Shown in pieces: positions 1 to 10,127 of a stretch of 64,000 nucleotides of DNA. A program made the translations under genes and the position numbers. The notes under the pieces are model-generated. The model was not told the DNA's origin. It searched no databases and worked only from the letters and a program-made list of their open reading frames with translations. The DNA comes from Pyropia haitanensis. Its lineage: Eukaryota; Rhodophyta; Bangiophyceae; Bangiales; Bangiaceae. How positions within the stretch are numbered: position 1 is the first letter of the stretch; the number at the start of each line of letters is the position of its first letter. Location: contig SDUX01000005.1 of the NCBI GenBank assembly GCA_008729055.1, positions 1,682,875 through 1,746,874 on the forward strand, written 5' to 3'.

Positions 1-464
1 GCCGCCGCTGGCGTCGGCGTCGCAGCCGTGGCACCGCCCGACGGGTGCGGCGGCGGCGGCACCAGCGGCCAACGGCCCGCGGCGGGGGGTGGGCCCGGCA
101 ATGGCGGCGACCTTGGCCGCCGGCCGGCCGGCCGGCGCGTTGGCGCTCGCGCCGCCGCCGCGGCGGCCGGCGGCGGCTGCCGCCGCGCCGCCGTCGCTGC
201 CGCTTGCGTCCGCGGCGGCGGCGCGTGGGGGTGGGGCGCGCCGCCGCGGGGGGGGGGGGGGGTGCCACCCTGCACCCGGCCCCGCCGGGGCCAGACGCCC
301 CGCAGGCGGCCGGCATCGGGCGGGGAGCGGCAGCTGCCGCCGCCGCCGCCGCACCCGCGGTTCCGCCGTCGGGCCCTTCGGCGGAGCACTCTCCCCCCTT
401 TCCACCCGACGTTTCCCCGCCCGCCCGTGTCCCCGCCCCTGTCCCCGCCCCCGCCCCCGCGGCT
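1..464. other. GC-rich low-complexity stretch at the window edge
   Basis: Very GC-rich, with CCG/GCC runs and a C-rich tract just before the ATG at 465. Long reading frames exist in several frames only because stop codons are rare at this composition. No conserved protein or RNA is recognised. It may be promoter or 5' UTR of the ORF that starts at 465, or part of a gene running in from the left. Confidence 0.3.
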
Positions 465-1480
465 ATGGACGGCGGGTCGGCCGATGACGCGGCGACCGCG
501 GCGGCGGCCTCAACACCCGTGCACGGGTCAACCGGGGCAGGCGCGCACTCGTGGCGGCACACCGCGCGGCTGGCGTGTGACCACATGTTCGCGACGCACG
601 CGCGTGCCGGCCGGCGGAGTTTTACGGTCGTCGAGGTGATGGACGCGATCGTCGCCCACCGGGCGGCCTGGTGCCCGAGCCGGCAGTACGACTCGCGCTC
701 AGTCGTCGATGCGGCGGGGGCTGACGCACCCGACGATTATGGTTCAGGCCGAGGGCGCGGGGGGGCGCGCGCGGGGGGCGCCGAGGGGGGAAGGGCTGGC
801 GGGGGCGTTGTACTGCCCGGCGCCGCTGCTGTATCTGGCCGAACTGGGGGGGGGGGCGGGGGTGGCGCCAGCCGCGATGCCGGACGCGGGGGGAGGGGTG
901 ACGGGCAAGCGGCGGCGGGAGGAGGGGGAGAGGCCGGCCGACGCTGCCGCCGCCGGCGCTGCTGCCCCCGCCGCCGCCGCCGCGTCATCCGCCGCTGCCG
1001 CCGCCACCGCTGCCGCCACCGCCGCTGCCGCCGCCACCGCCGCTGGCAGCGGCAGTGGCGGCGCCCGGTCGCGCCGCGAGTCGTCGGGCGCGCGGCGCCT
1101 TCGCGCGTCGCCGCCGCCCTCTGGCGATGGCGCCGACCGGCTGGCGGCGGATGGCGGCGCGGCCACCGCCGCCGCCGACGGGCCGGTGGCGAGCAAGCGC
1201 GGCGCCGCCGTGGTCGGCGCCGCCGCGGGCGCCGCGGCGGCCATCGCCGGCCCAGCCGTCACGCACGTGCCGGCCAACTGGCTACGGCCGCCGCCCGGTA
1301 CGCCCGTCCGGCTATCGGAGCGGGACGACCGGGCGCCCGCCGCGGCGGCCGCGGCGGTGCCGGCCGCCGCCGACGGGGTCAAGGACGACGCGGGCGACGC
1401 CGTGGCGGCGGCGGCGGCGGCCCGCGGCGAAGCCGCCGCGGCGCCCCCCGCCCCCCCCCCGCCTAGAGCGACAGGAACCG
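465..1480 (+). CDS. Doubtful Ala-rich ORF, possibly nuclear, frame change near 710
   Basis: No family is recognised. An ATG at 465 opens a mixed-composition segment of about 80 residues, with HSWRHTARLACDHMFATHA and FTVVEVMDAIVAHRAAW. This is unlike the low-complexity surroundings. Near 705-715 (a GGGGG run) coding-like sequence moves to another frame, which carries ALYCPAPLLYLAELG and a basic patch GKRRREEGER that could be a nuclear localisation signal, then long alanine runs to about 1480. The frame change could be a small intron, a homopolymer error or decay. The 3' end cannot be placed, because a C-rich tract near 1500 shifts frame again. The plus strand is only slightly better supported than the minus strand here. 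Confidence 0.25.
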
Positions 1481-3289
1481 AGGCGCGTGACTCCGGGTCG
1501 TCCCCCCCCCCCCCCACCCCGCAGCCACGCCGTTGGCGGCAGCTGCAGTGGCGGCGGCGGCGACGCGCCCACCCCGGCCCATCCGCAGCAGCAGCGGCGT
1601 CAGCAGCAGCCCATTCACCGCCGCCGCCGCCACCCACCCGTCCGCCACCGTCGGTCGCACCGCGGCGGGGCCCGGCGGCCCGCCCCCCCCTAACGGCGCC
1701 CCCCCCGCCGCGGCCGCCGCCGACGCGGCCCACACCGCGGCGGCGGCGGCGGCCGACCCCCACACCGCGCCCGGCGCGGCGGCGCCGAGGGCGGCCGCCG
1801 CGCGGCGGCGCCGAGGGTGGCCGCCGCGCGGCGGCGGCGGCGCGGGCCAAACCAGGCGCCGCTCGCGTCACCGCGGAGCGCGGACGCCCCCGCCGCGACG
1901 GGGGAGCGCAGCGCCGCGCAAGGGCCCGCCGCCGCGGCGGCGGGGGGGAGGCCGCCGGGAGTGGTCGCCGACGACGCGGAGCTGCGGCCGCTCGGCCCGC
2001 GCGCGCGCTTGGAGGGCCACCCGCCGCCGCCGCCGCCGCTGCCGCCGCCGCCGCCGCCCAGTCCCACCGCCGCCGCGACGCCGCTGTGGGCGCTGCCGCC
2101 GCCGGACGTGGGCTCCCTCCTCTCCCCATCCCCCCCCTCCCCCGGCGCGACCATGTACGCGTACGCCACGTGCAGCGACACGGTCGCGGTCAGCCCCCCC
2201 GTCAGCGCCAGGTGCACGAGCGTCACCGCACACACGGGCCGGCCCGCCGCGACGCCCACCGCCGCCGCCTGCGCCACCACCGCCGCCGCCTGCGCCACCG
2301 CCGCCGCCGCGGCCGTCACCACCGCCGCCGTCAGCCGCGCGCTGCGCGTGGCCGCCCCCACCACCGCCGCGATCGCCGCCGTCGTCGCGGAGACCGTCGC
2401 GGCCGCGTCGTGGCCGACAGTTGCGGGCTCCTCCGTGTCGGCAAAGAGGCGGCTAACGAAGAAGGCGGCGTTGCCATTGACAGCCGCCGCCGCGACCGCG
2501 GCGCGCGCCGCCGCCGCGTCGACGGGCGTCGACACGTTCCAAATCGCAAACCGCTGACGGCCGCGATTGATGTGCTGCAGCCGCACCGCAGGGGGGGTCG
2601 CCTCCGCAGTGGGGGGGGGGGGGTTCCCCGCCGCCGCCCCCGCCGCCGGCGGTGGGCGGCGCCGTCGCGACGGGCGTGACCGTCGGCGCGGTGCCGACGG
2701 TGCCCGCCGAGCACGGCACCCGCACGCGCTGCCGCCAACGACCGCCGCGGCAACGATGGCGGTCGCGGCGGTGCCGCGCGCGCGCGCCCGCAGCAGCACC
2801 CGCGCGGCCAGCTCGTCGCGCGCGGCGGCGACGAGCCGCCCCGTCTGCGCCGACCGGCGCCAGCAGCGCGCCTCGCCGCCGAGGGCCCCCCCCTCGAGCG
2901 GCACCCGGTAGCAGGGCGCGCCGTCGAGGCCGCCCGCAATCACCCGCTGCGTGTCGGCGGCGGCCAGCGGCAGCAGCAGCGCGAGGCGGGCGGCGGCGGC
3001 GGCGGCGAGCGCGACGGTCGCGCTCTACGCGCGGACGGCGGGGACGCGGGAGAGGGCGGCGGCCGCGCCGACTGCCGCCGCCGTTGCCGCCGCCGCGACC
3101 ACCGAGGAGGGGACCACCGCCGCCGCCGCCGCGTACAGCCGCCCGTGCGCTTCCGTGACGTGCGCGTCGGCCGCGTCGCCGCTGTCGCGGCTGGGGCGGC
3201 CGCCGCGTCCGCCGCCGCCCGCGGAGCCAGAGGTGCTGGCGCGGGCAGCGGCCGAGGCGGCCTTTCGCCCCCCCCCGCCACCACCGCCG

Positions 3290-3311
3290 CCCCCCCCCCC
3301 CCCCCCCCCCC
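3290..3311. repeat. C22 homopolymer
   Basis: Run of 22 C inside the membrane-protein locus, at a point where the plausible minus-strand frame changes. A run this long is prone to slippage and to sequencing error, so frame continuity across it cannot be trusted. Confidence 0.9.
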
Positions 3312-5539
3312 AAACCCCCTCTGCCCCGTGGCCATCACCGCCAGCACCAGCATAAACAGGTCGACCGCGCCCACCACCACCGCCGCGGGCGGCCCCAGGT
3401 GAAACGCCGGCGGCGTCACCGCGGCGCCGACCGCGCGCGCCAGCCCCGCCGTTGCGAGCGCGCCCACGCCCAGCACCCCAGCGCCCGCAACGCCGAGGCC
3501 GACGCGGGACGCGACGAGGTTGGCCGCCCCCAGTGACCGCGCACAATTCGCCAGCACCACCCCCACCACCGGCAGCACCGCGCCGAGCGCGGCGCCGAGC
3601 AGCAGCAGCGACGGCACACGGGCGGCGGTGAGCCCAAACGAGTCGTCGTCTGCGCGCGTCGCGTGCACGCGCGCCGCGAGCGACGCGTACGCCTCGCCAC
3701 GCGCAAAGCCGCTGCTGGGCGCCCGCTCGTAGGCGGGCGTGACCGCGGCGAAAAAAGGCCGCCTCGAGGCCCCGCAGCGCCGCCGACAGGCCGCCCGCCG
3801 CCGCACAGCGTGGCAGGTCCGGCTCGCCTGCCGCGGCCGCCGCGGCGGCCGGGTCCCGGACCGCCCCCGCGTACGCGGCGGCGGCGGCGGGGGTGAGTGC
3901 CACCCCCCCCCACCGCCTCCCCCCCCCCCTCCCCCCCCCGCCCCGCCGCCGCGCCCGCCACCGCGCCCGCCGCCGCGGCCCGCACGTACACCCAGTCCCC
4001 CCCGTGACGCGTCGGCACGACCGTCCGGAGCGCGCCGACGGCCACGACGCGGCCGAGCGCCCCCCGCTCGACCGCCCCCGCCACCGCCGCCGGGTCCGCG
4101 ACGGCGCCGTCCCAGCTGAGGCAGCACGGCTTGGCCGCCTCGGCCGCGCACGCGGCGGCCGACACGTTGCCCTCGCGGCCGAGGTCCACCGCCCGCGACA
4201 CATAGTCGCGAATCGCATCGGACGTCATGGCCGCGATGAGCGCCGCCGCCGCGGCCGCCGCGGCCGCCGCCGGCCGCGCGACGGCGCCCACAGCCGCCGC
4301 CGCCGCCGCGACCGCCACGCGCCCCGCGTCGTGGTGGCCGCCGCCGCGGCGGCGAGGCCGTCAAGCGCGCCGCCACGGGTGCGGCGACCCCCCCCCCGCC
4401 GCCGACGCGGAGGGCGCGGCGAGCATTCCCGCCGCGGCCACCAACCCCGCTGCCGCGCCGGCGGCGGCGCCGGGCAGGCGCACCGCCGCGGCGGCGGAGG
4501 CGGCGGCGGACGCCGCTGCGGGCCACCCGGCCAATGCGCCGGGCACGGCGGCCGCGTCGGTGGCGGCGGGGCCGGTCGCCGCCGCGCCGACGAGGAGCAG
4601 ATTCCCGACGGCGGCGGCCATGGGGGGGGGGAGGACGCGAAACCGGCGCCGTCGCGGCCGCCGCCGCCGCCGCCGATGCGGCCGCTCGTTGGTGGCGGCG
4701 GCGGCGCGTGCGCGCGGGGCGGGGGTTGCTGCGGCTGCTACCGCCGACGCCACCACCGCCGTCACCGCCGCCGCCCTTGTGGGCGACCGCCACGAGGGGT
4801 AGCACGACGGGCGGCAACCCGACCGCCGCGGTGATGGCGGCAACCGCCGCGGCGGCGGCGGCGAGCGGCGCGGCCGGGTCCATCGCCACCCCCCCCCCCA
4901 CACCACCCCTGCCGCCGCCCGCGGCGGTGGCCAGTACCCACCGCACCCCCCCCCCGCATCAGTCACCACGCGCAGCAGCAACGCCGCGAGCGCCGCGAGC
5001 AGCGTGCACCCCGCCGGCGACACGGCCGCCTGCACCGCCGTCGCGCCGCCGACGGTCATTGTCCAGGCCGGTCCACGCGGCCACCGCGGCCACCCCGCAG
5101 CCGCCGCCGCCGTCGCCGCCCGCCGCCGCCGTGGCGGCGGCCGCGTCACCGACCAGGAGGACGGGCGGTCCCGCGACGGCGGGCCCCGCCGCCGCCACCA
5201 CCGCCGCCGCCGCGGCGGTCGCGACGCGCGCGGCGAGCGGGCCCACCGACGGCAACCCCCCCCGGCGCGCCCGCGCCGGCAGAGCTGCCGGCGGGCGGCT
5301 CGATCGCCAGCGGCACTGCCGCGGCGCTCATCCCCGCTGGCGCCGCGGACACTGTCGGCGCCGCCACCGCCAGCGACGCAGCCGCCGTCGCCGCCGCCGC
5401 CGCCGCCGTCGCCGCCGCCACCGCCGCCGCCGACGATGACGGCGGCGATAGCGACAGCGGCGGCGGGCGTGACGGCGGCGGCGGGGCGGCCGCCTCGGCC
5501 GCTGCGGGAAAGAGAGGAACAGCTTCGGCGTGGGGGGAG

Positions 5540-6000
5540 GTGAACGACGACGGTGGGGAGGCGTGGGACGACGACAGCGTCGGCGACGGGGGGACGAAAG
5601 CGACGGCGAGGGGGGGGACGACGACGGTGGGGAGGGGGGACCAATGACGGTTTAAGCACGATAGGAAGACCACGGCGAGAAGGTGCGGGACGAGGACGAC
5701 GTCGGAGGGGTAGGGACTGCGGAAAAGAGGGACAATGCGACAGCGTCGCGGGGGGGGGCAGGACGACGGGTAGGGGTGAGCGGCGACGACGACCGGAGCG
5801 AGGGGGGGTACGACGGCGGCAAAGAGGGGGGGTAAGGCGTGGGCGAGGAGGGGGGGAATGGGACGAAGATTGTGGAGAGGAAAGAACGACGCGAACGGTC
5901 CGGACGACGGTGACAACGACGGCGGGGAGGAGGGGGAAGAAGAACACGACGGCGAGGACGGCGACGATGACGCTCGCGATCCGCACGGTGGCGGAGGGTG
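5540..6000. other. Purine-skewed tract
   Basis: About 460 nt in which the plus strand is dominated by G and A (GACGAC, GGGGAGG and similar) with few T. The minus strand is correspondingly C/T-rich and would encode Pro/Ser/Val-rich protein. It covers the N-terminal part of the broken membrane-protein locus. Confidence 0.6.
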
Positions 6001-6061
6001 ATGGAGCAGCCCCTCGACGAATCAGTCTCGCAGGCTTTCGTTTTGGGCTCCCAGAGCTCAT

Positions 6062-7856
6062 AAATATGCAGGTGCAAAGGTGTTATCGTGGGAACCGGCG
6101 CCGGTGTGACGGACAGAGCGGGAAAGAACAGTCCAGGTTGTGGCCACTTCCAGCACGCAGTCGCGAGATGGAGGACGAATATTTTTGTGTACACCCGGCT
6201 TCTCTCGGCTGGCGTCGTGGAATATTTCATTTCTGGCAAGAAGTAGTTGACCTATCGTAATGGGTCTGGGATCGCAGGGAACCAGTCTGCCCCGGCAGTG
6301 AGCAACGGACAATAACATCAGGAGCGCCCCTGGACAGGCCCTCAGCACCGCAGCGCAGCACGCAGACCACCAATGACTCCGTCTGTGGCAATCCGGTGCC
6401 GCAGCAGTGGCCGCCTGCAGGCAGCGCGCGCACCAGGCCTCACGCCCTTTGCATCGATTGTGCAGGGGACCTACGAGCCGGCCCACCAGAGTGGCTGCCT
6501 GAGAAGCGCCGTCCCCCGGTGATCCCGAGAGAAAAGCGTCACCCCGTTGCACCAATCAGAAGCGCCTCCGCAAACCAGCTGGTCTCCAAGCCAGTCTGTA
6601 GCAAGAAAACTCACTCCACCTAAACCCGAGAAACGCAATAGTTTCTAAAAAGGACTGCTGTCCGCGCGGGCCCGGAGCCGCCCAATTCAAACCCCCCCGC
6701 CTCCCAAGCCTGGATTAGCACCTGCCCTGGTGGCCTAGTGAGGAAACACAAATAGTTTCTGAAAAGTTCTTTGTCGGGGCAGTTCCTAATCGCAGTGGTC
6801 CCCTGAGAGGGGTCCTCGGAGCGATGATTAGGCCGGATGGCCCACTCATGAGCATCGAGATCGTGCCGCGGTCTGCAGACCAGAGCCAAGTTTCGTGTGC
6901 TCCACGGATTGCGACGCACCAGGGTGGGGTGGTTTTCCAGCCGAGTTTCCGCATGTATACTTTTTGGCGGACGTGCAATATGAGTCCGTTGACTGAATGT
7001 TTGAGAGACCTTAGAATCTGATCATTAAGTGCTAATAAAAACGTATTGATGTCCAGCAAGTCCAACTCGGGGACAGGCGTGTGAGGCTGTGCTGTGGTTC
7101 GCTCGACCTTGACCCCGCGCCACCGCGTGCGGACACGGGTCAACCGCACGGAGACTGGCGGTAGTACTAGGCCTAGCCGCTGCTGATTTGAGTCCTTAGG
7201 TGCCGCCAGAGCATCTGCGCTTCTCAAACAGAACTTTCCTGTTCGTCGTCAAGCGTCGTCTTCCTCACTCGCCAAAACCATGTCCACCATCTCGTCAATG
7301 GCCTGAGAGTCGTCCTCAGCCGCCAGCCAGCACCGGGCAACCTGCTCTTTCTGCTCCCGCCCGACTCCCTCGACATGGCCAGACGTGATGGCTTCACTAC
7401 CAGACCAGCAGGCGGCTCGGCCGGGACGACTGAACGGCGGGCACACGTCATTGCTCATCACTCTTTGTAATTGATACGATTATCAGCGTCGTACGATTCT
7501 AAGTGCGCAACCAGGAATTTAGATGTCAGCCGGGCATGGAGACAGTACGCTGTAGAGGAGTTGATCTCGGGATATCTGGCTTGGTTATGTGCGGACCACA
7601 CAGAACCAAGCCACACTTAACCGGATACAGACTGTACCTGTTGCCCGCCGCGGCGAGCGCCTGGTGCGCGGGGTTCCGAGGTCGACGAAACAGAGGCCAA
7701 GTCCCACGCGAGCCAGCAGGCACGGATAGGGTCGGTTCAGTGTCGGCCGAGTCGCGTGATCCGCTCGGCTGGCCAATCAATGCGCTTCCGCACTGTCGCT
7801 CTCGAGATAACTAAACGACTGCGTGTAAAGGACCTCATCGACGGCGCGAGGTTACA
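6062..7856. other. Intergenic, moderate GC, no gene seen
   Basis: GC content drops and codon-like periodicity disappears. Only short unrelated reading frames occur. No rRNA, tRNA, transposon protein or tandem repeat was recognised. It may contain the promoter of the minus-strand locus that begins at 6061. Confidence 0.5.
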
Positions 7857-7925
7857 GCCCATCCCAGGATGGGCTCGATACGCAAACCGTCGCGTATCGG
7901 ACGGCGCGTCGAAACCCCGTTTCGA
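7857..7925. repeat. Cluster of three adjacent perfect stem-loops
   Basis: Three perfect inverted repeats lie almost back to back. GCCCATCC at 7857-7864 pairs with GGATGGGC at 7867-7874 (2-nt loop). CGATACGC at 7876-7883 pairs with GCGTATCG at 7892-7899 (8-nt loop). TCGAAAC at 7909-7915 pairs with GTTTCGA at 7919-7925 (3-nt loop). A weaker TCGA/TCGA pair follows near 7950, and GACGGCGCG occurs twice (near 7840 and 7900). The arrangement suggests a structured RNA, a protein-binding array or a transposon end. It lies in intergenic DNA with no ORF. Confidence 0.6.
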
Positions 7926-8066
7926 TGGTTGACACTGCATCAAAAAAGTCGATACGGGTGTCGATGCGCAAAACGAAAGAGCTGACGATGGACCAGTCGC
8001 TTGGGCAGACTCAGTGAATTCATTGTGTCTTTCTTTTTAGCGGCGCCACCGAAATTGGACTGTCGG

Positions 8067-8423
8067 CTACAGGCTGGTGCACGGGCTGCCGCCGCCGCGG
8101 TCGGAGACCCCACCCCGCCCACGCAGGGGCATGTGCTGCCGCCGGGGCCGGCGCCACCACCGGCAACCGCCGAGGGAGGCCGTGGAGGGGGTCCCTATTG
8201 GCAAGTCAACGCAGCTAAGGCCGCGCACGCATTTACTCGGCACGCCGCCGGGACCGCAGGCGGCCAACCAGCCGTTACCAGGCGGGCGCGGCGTCGGAGC
8301 ACCGCCGCCAGCTCGCCGCGCGCCGGCCACCCTGGCGTGCAGCAGGGCGACGACCCCGCGCCTGAGCGTGTCGGCGGCCGCGGCGAACACGGCCGCGATA
8401 CCGCCACCGGACGAACTAATCAT
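8067..8423 (-). CDS. Hypothetical small ORF or first exon
   Basis: An ATG at 8423 begins a moderately hydrophobic, non-repetitive stretch with GGIAAVFAAAADTLRRGVVA followed by LLHARVAGARRAGG. A good splice donor (G|GTAACG) lies near 8278, so this could be a short first exon whose partner was not found. No family is recognised. It is reported only because its composition differs from the flanks. Confidence 0.2.
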   Translation of the reverse strand: MISSSGGGIAAVFAAAADTLRRGVVALLHARVAGARRAGGGAPTPRPPGNGWLAACGPGGVPSKCVRGLSCVDLPIGTPSTASLGGCRWWRRPRRQHMPLRGRGGVSDRGGGSPCTSL

Positions 8424-10127
8424 TGCCAATTGCTAGCTGGAGAAGATCTGCTGAGGCGCGGGAGCGGCAGCGGTGAAGGCGGGTGAGTGAGGCATTGGCG
8501 GGGAGGGGAGAGTGGTCAGGGGTGTCGAGAGGGTGGGATCTGAGGTCGACGAGAGGGAAGGCCGAGAAGAGCAGCGGGGGAGACGGGAGAGTCGCCCATG
8601 CGGAGGCACTGTCAACTCGATGTGGGCATTGTGCGGCCGCCCATCCCGCGGAAATCGGCTTCTGAGAAGGGGAGCGGCTGCCTCATGAGTACTGCTTCCG
8701 TTATCAGTCGTCTCTACACCGGGTATCTCCGATCGATTGACTCGGTCGTTTCGGCGAGCGAAGTACAACCTCACGAGTGGAAGAGGCACCGACTGACACG
8801 AGCGCCCTACCAGGAGGTGAGGGCTGCCGGGGAAAGGCGGGCTGTGTTTCGGGCGGCCGCGGCTGCGAGCCGAGCTGTCGGGCGGCGGCGGCTGTTCGCA
8901 GAGCCGCTTATCAGCAACCCTGCCGCCCCTCTGCTCTCTCTCCCGCCGTGTCGGCACGTCAGTCGTCTTTCGCGCCTCCCACCATCCTCCCTGTGCCCGT
9001 ACCGCTGACGCACATCTTGTCGTCTTTCGTGGGCTACTCGGCCCCGCCCATACTGGACATGCACGGGGTGCTTTCCTTGCATGATTTGTTTGTTCTTCTA
9101 TGCCGCAACCCAAACGAATAAACACACATTCAATGGCTATATACATGCGGCGTCGTGCTTGCGTCCCTGTTCAACGAAAAAAGAGAAGAAGTAAAAAGGG
9201 GCGGAAAATAGGACTTAGTATGTGGTGGAAATTATAATACAAAGGAGTCGTTCGAGCGCGGCGTGCGGCAGCGCGCGGCGTGGGAGAGGTGCGCGTGCCC
9301 GCTGGGACGGCGTGTCCACCCTCCCGCCCTGCTGCGCATTTTGCCCTTCGGCACCGCGCGCGGCGGCACGGCGCGGGCGCCGCAGTCCCCCTCCTTCGAA
9401 GCAAGCGAGGCGCCGTCGCTTGCACGGCTGGCGGCGAGCGGCCGACGGGCCCGCCGCCCACGGGGCGGGGCGGCAGCGAGGCAGCGGCAGCGGCACAGTC
9501 ACTAGGAGCTGGGTAGGCGAACGTCGGGTGGGCCGCGCCCGTCCCAGCCCGAAAGAAGGAAGCGGGGGCCCCCGGTCGAGGTGCGTCTGGCGGGACTCGG
9601 CGAGGTACTGCCGGCGGGCGGTGGCGGGGGTCGCCGGCCGTATGCTCGCCTGGTGTCACTGCTCGAAGAGGGCGCGGACGGGCGCACGGGCGATCTCGGC
9701 GCCCACCCGGCCGGGAAGGCCTACCGCTACGGGGGGGCGGGTGCAGCAGCATCGGCGTTGTGCGGCTATGCCTGTGCAGCAGTGGGTGGGGTCAACCGGC
9801 GGCGTTGGTGGGGGAAGAGTACCCCCAAACCCAATGGCAAAGGCGGGAGACGGGGGGAGCGTTGACACGGCGACGGAAGGGGGTGCTCAAGGGAGCGGAG
9901 GAGCCTCGCCGAGGAGATGAGGCGCTACGAATTGGCCGAAAAAGCGCCCGGGAAGCGCTCGTCTCAATGACTGGTCGCCTCTCCACTCCCAACCAACAGT
10001 AAGGACGCCGTGCACCGCGACGCGAAACGTCGACCGGGGAGCCTCTCCGCCTCGGTCGGTCGCAGGCACTGGCGGGGACCCCTCCCCCCCCCCCCCCCCC
10101 CCACACCCCCCCCCTCCCACCGCTGCC
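8424..10127. other. Intergenic region downstream of the M13 peptidase gene
   Basis: No convincing gene. Around 9110-9240 the DNA is A/T-rich, with GAATAAACACAC on the plus strand. A C19 run lies at 10084-10102, just beyond the stop codon of the minus-strand peptidase gene, and probably falls in its 3' UTR. The frames in 9.2-9.9 kb look like composition artefacts. Confidence 0.4.

Larger units (their letters stand above)
1690..6061 (-). pseudogene. Probable Ala-rich multi-spanning membrane protein, reading frame broken
   Basis: Minus-strand hydrophobic segments suggest a polytopic membrane protein, but no single frame holds them. An ATG at 6061 opens a basic leader followed by IASVIVAVLAVVFFFPLLPAV (about 5980-5910), a good signal anchor. 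Further segments are CTLLAALAALLLRVV (about 5000), LPPVVLPLVAV (about 4810), VPSLLLLGAALGAVLPVVGVV (about 3570-3620) and VVVGAVDLFMLVLAVMA (about 3340-3390). Frame switches coincide with homopolymers: the C-rich block 3900-3945, an A6 run near 3750 and C22 at 3290-3311. A TAG at 3025-3027 is followed in the same frame by more hydrophobic sequence. The gene is either decayed, split by several short introns or damaged by homopolymer errors. No family was recognised. Confidence 0.35.

Noticed and set aside
9222..9920. Long plus-strand ORF downstream of the M13 gene
   Set aside because: Arg/Gly/Ala composition with no conserved islands. Frames in this GC range stay open by chance on both strands.
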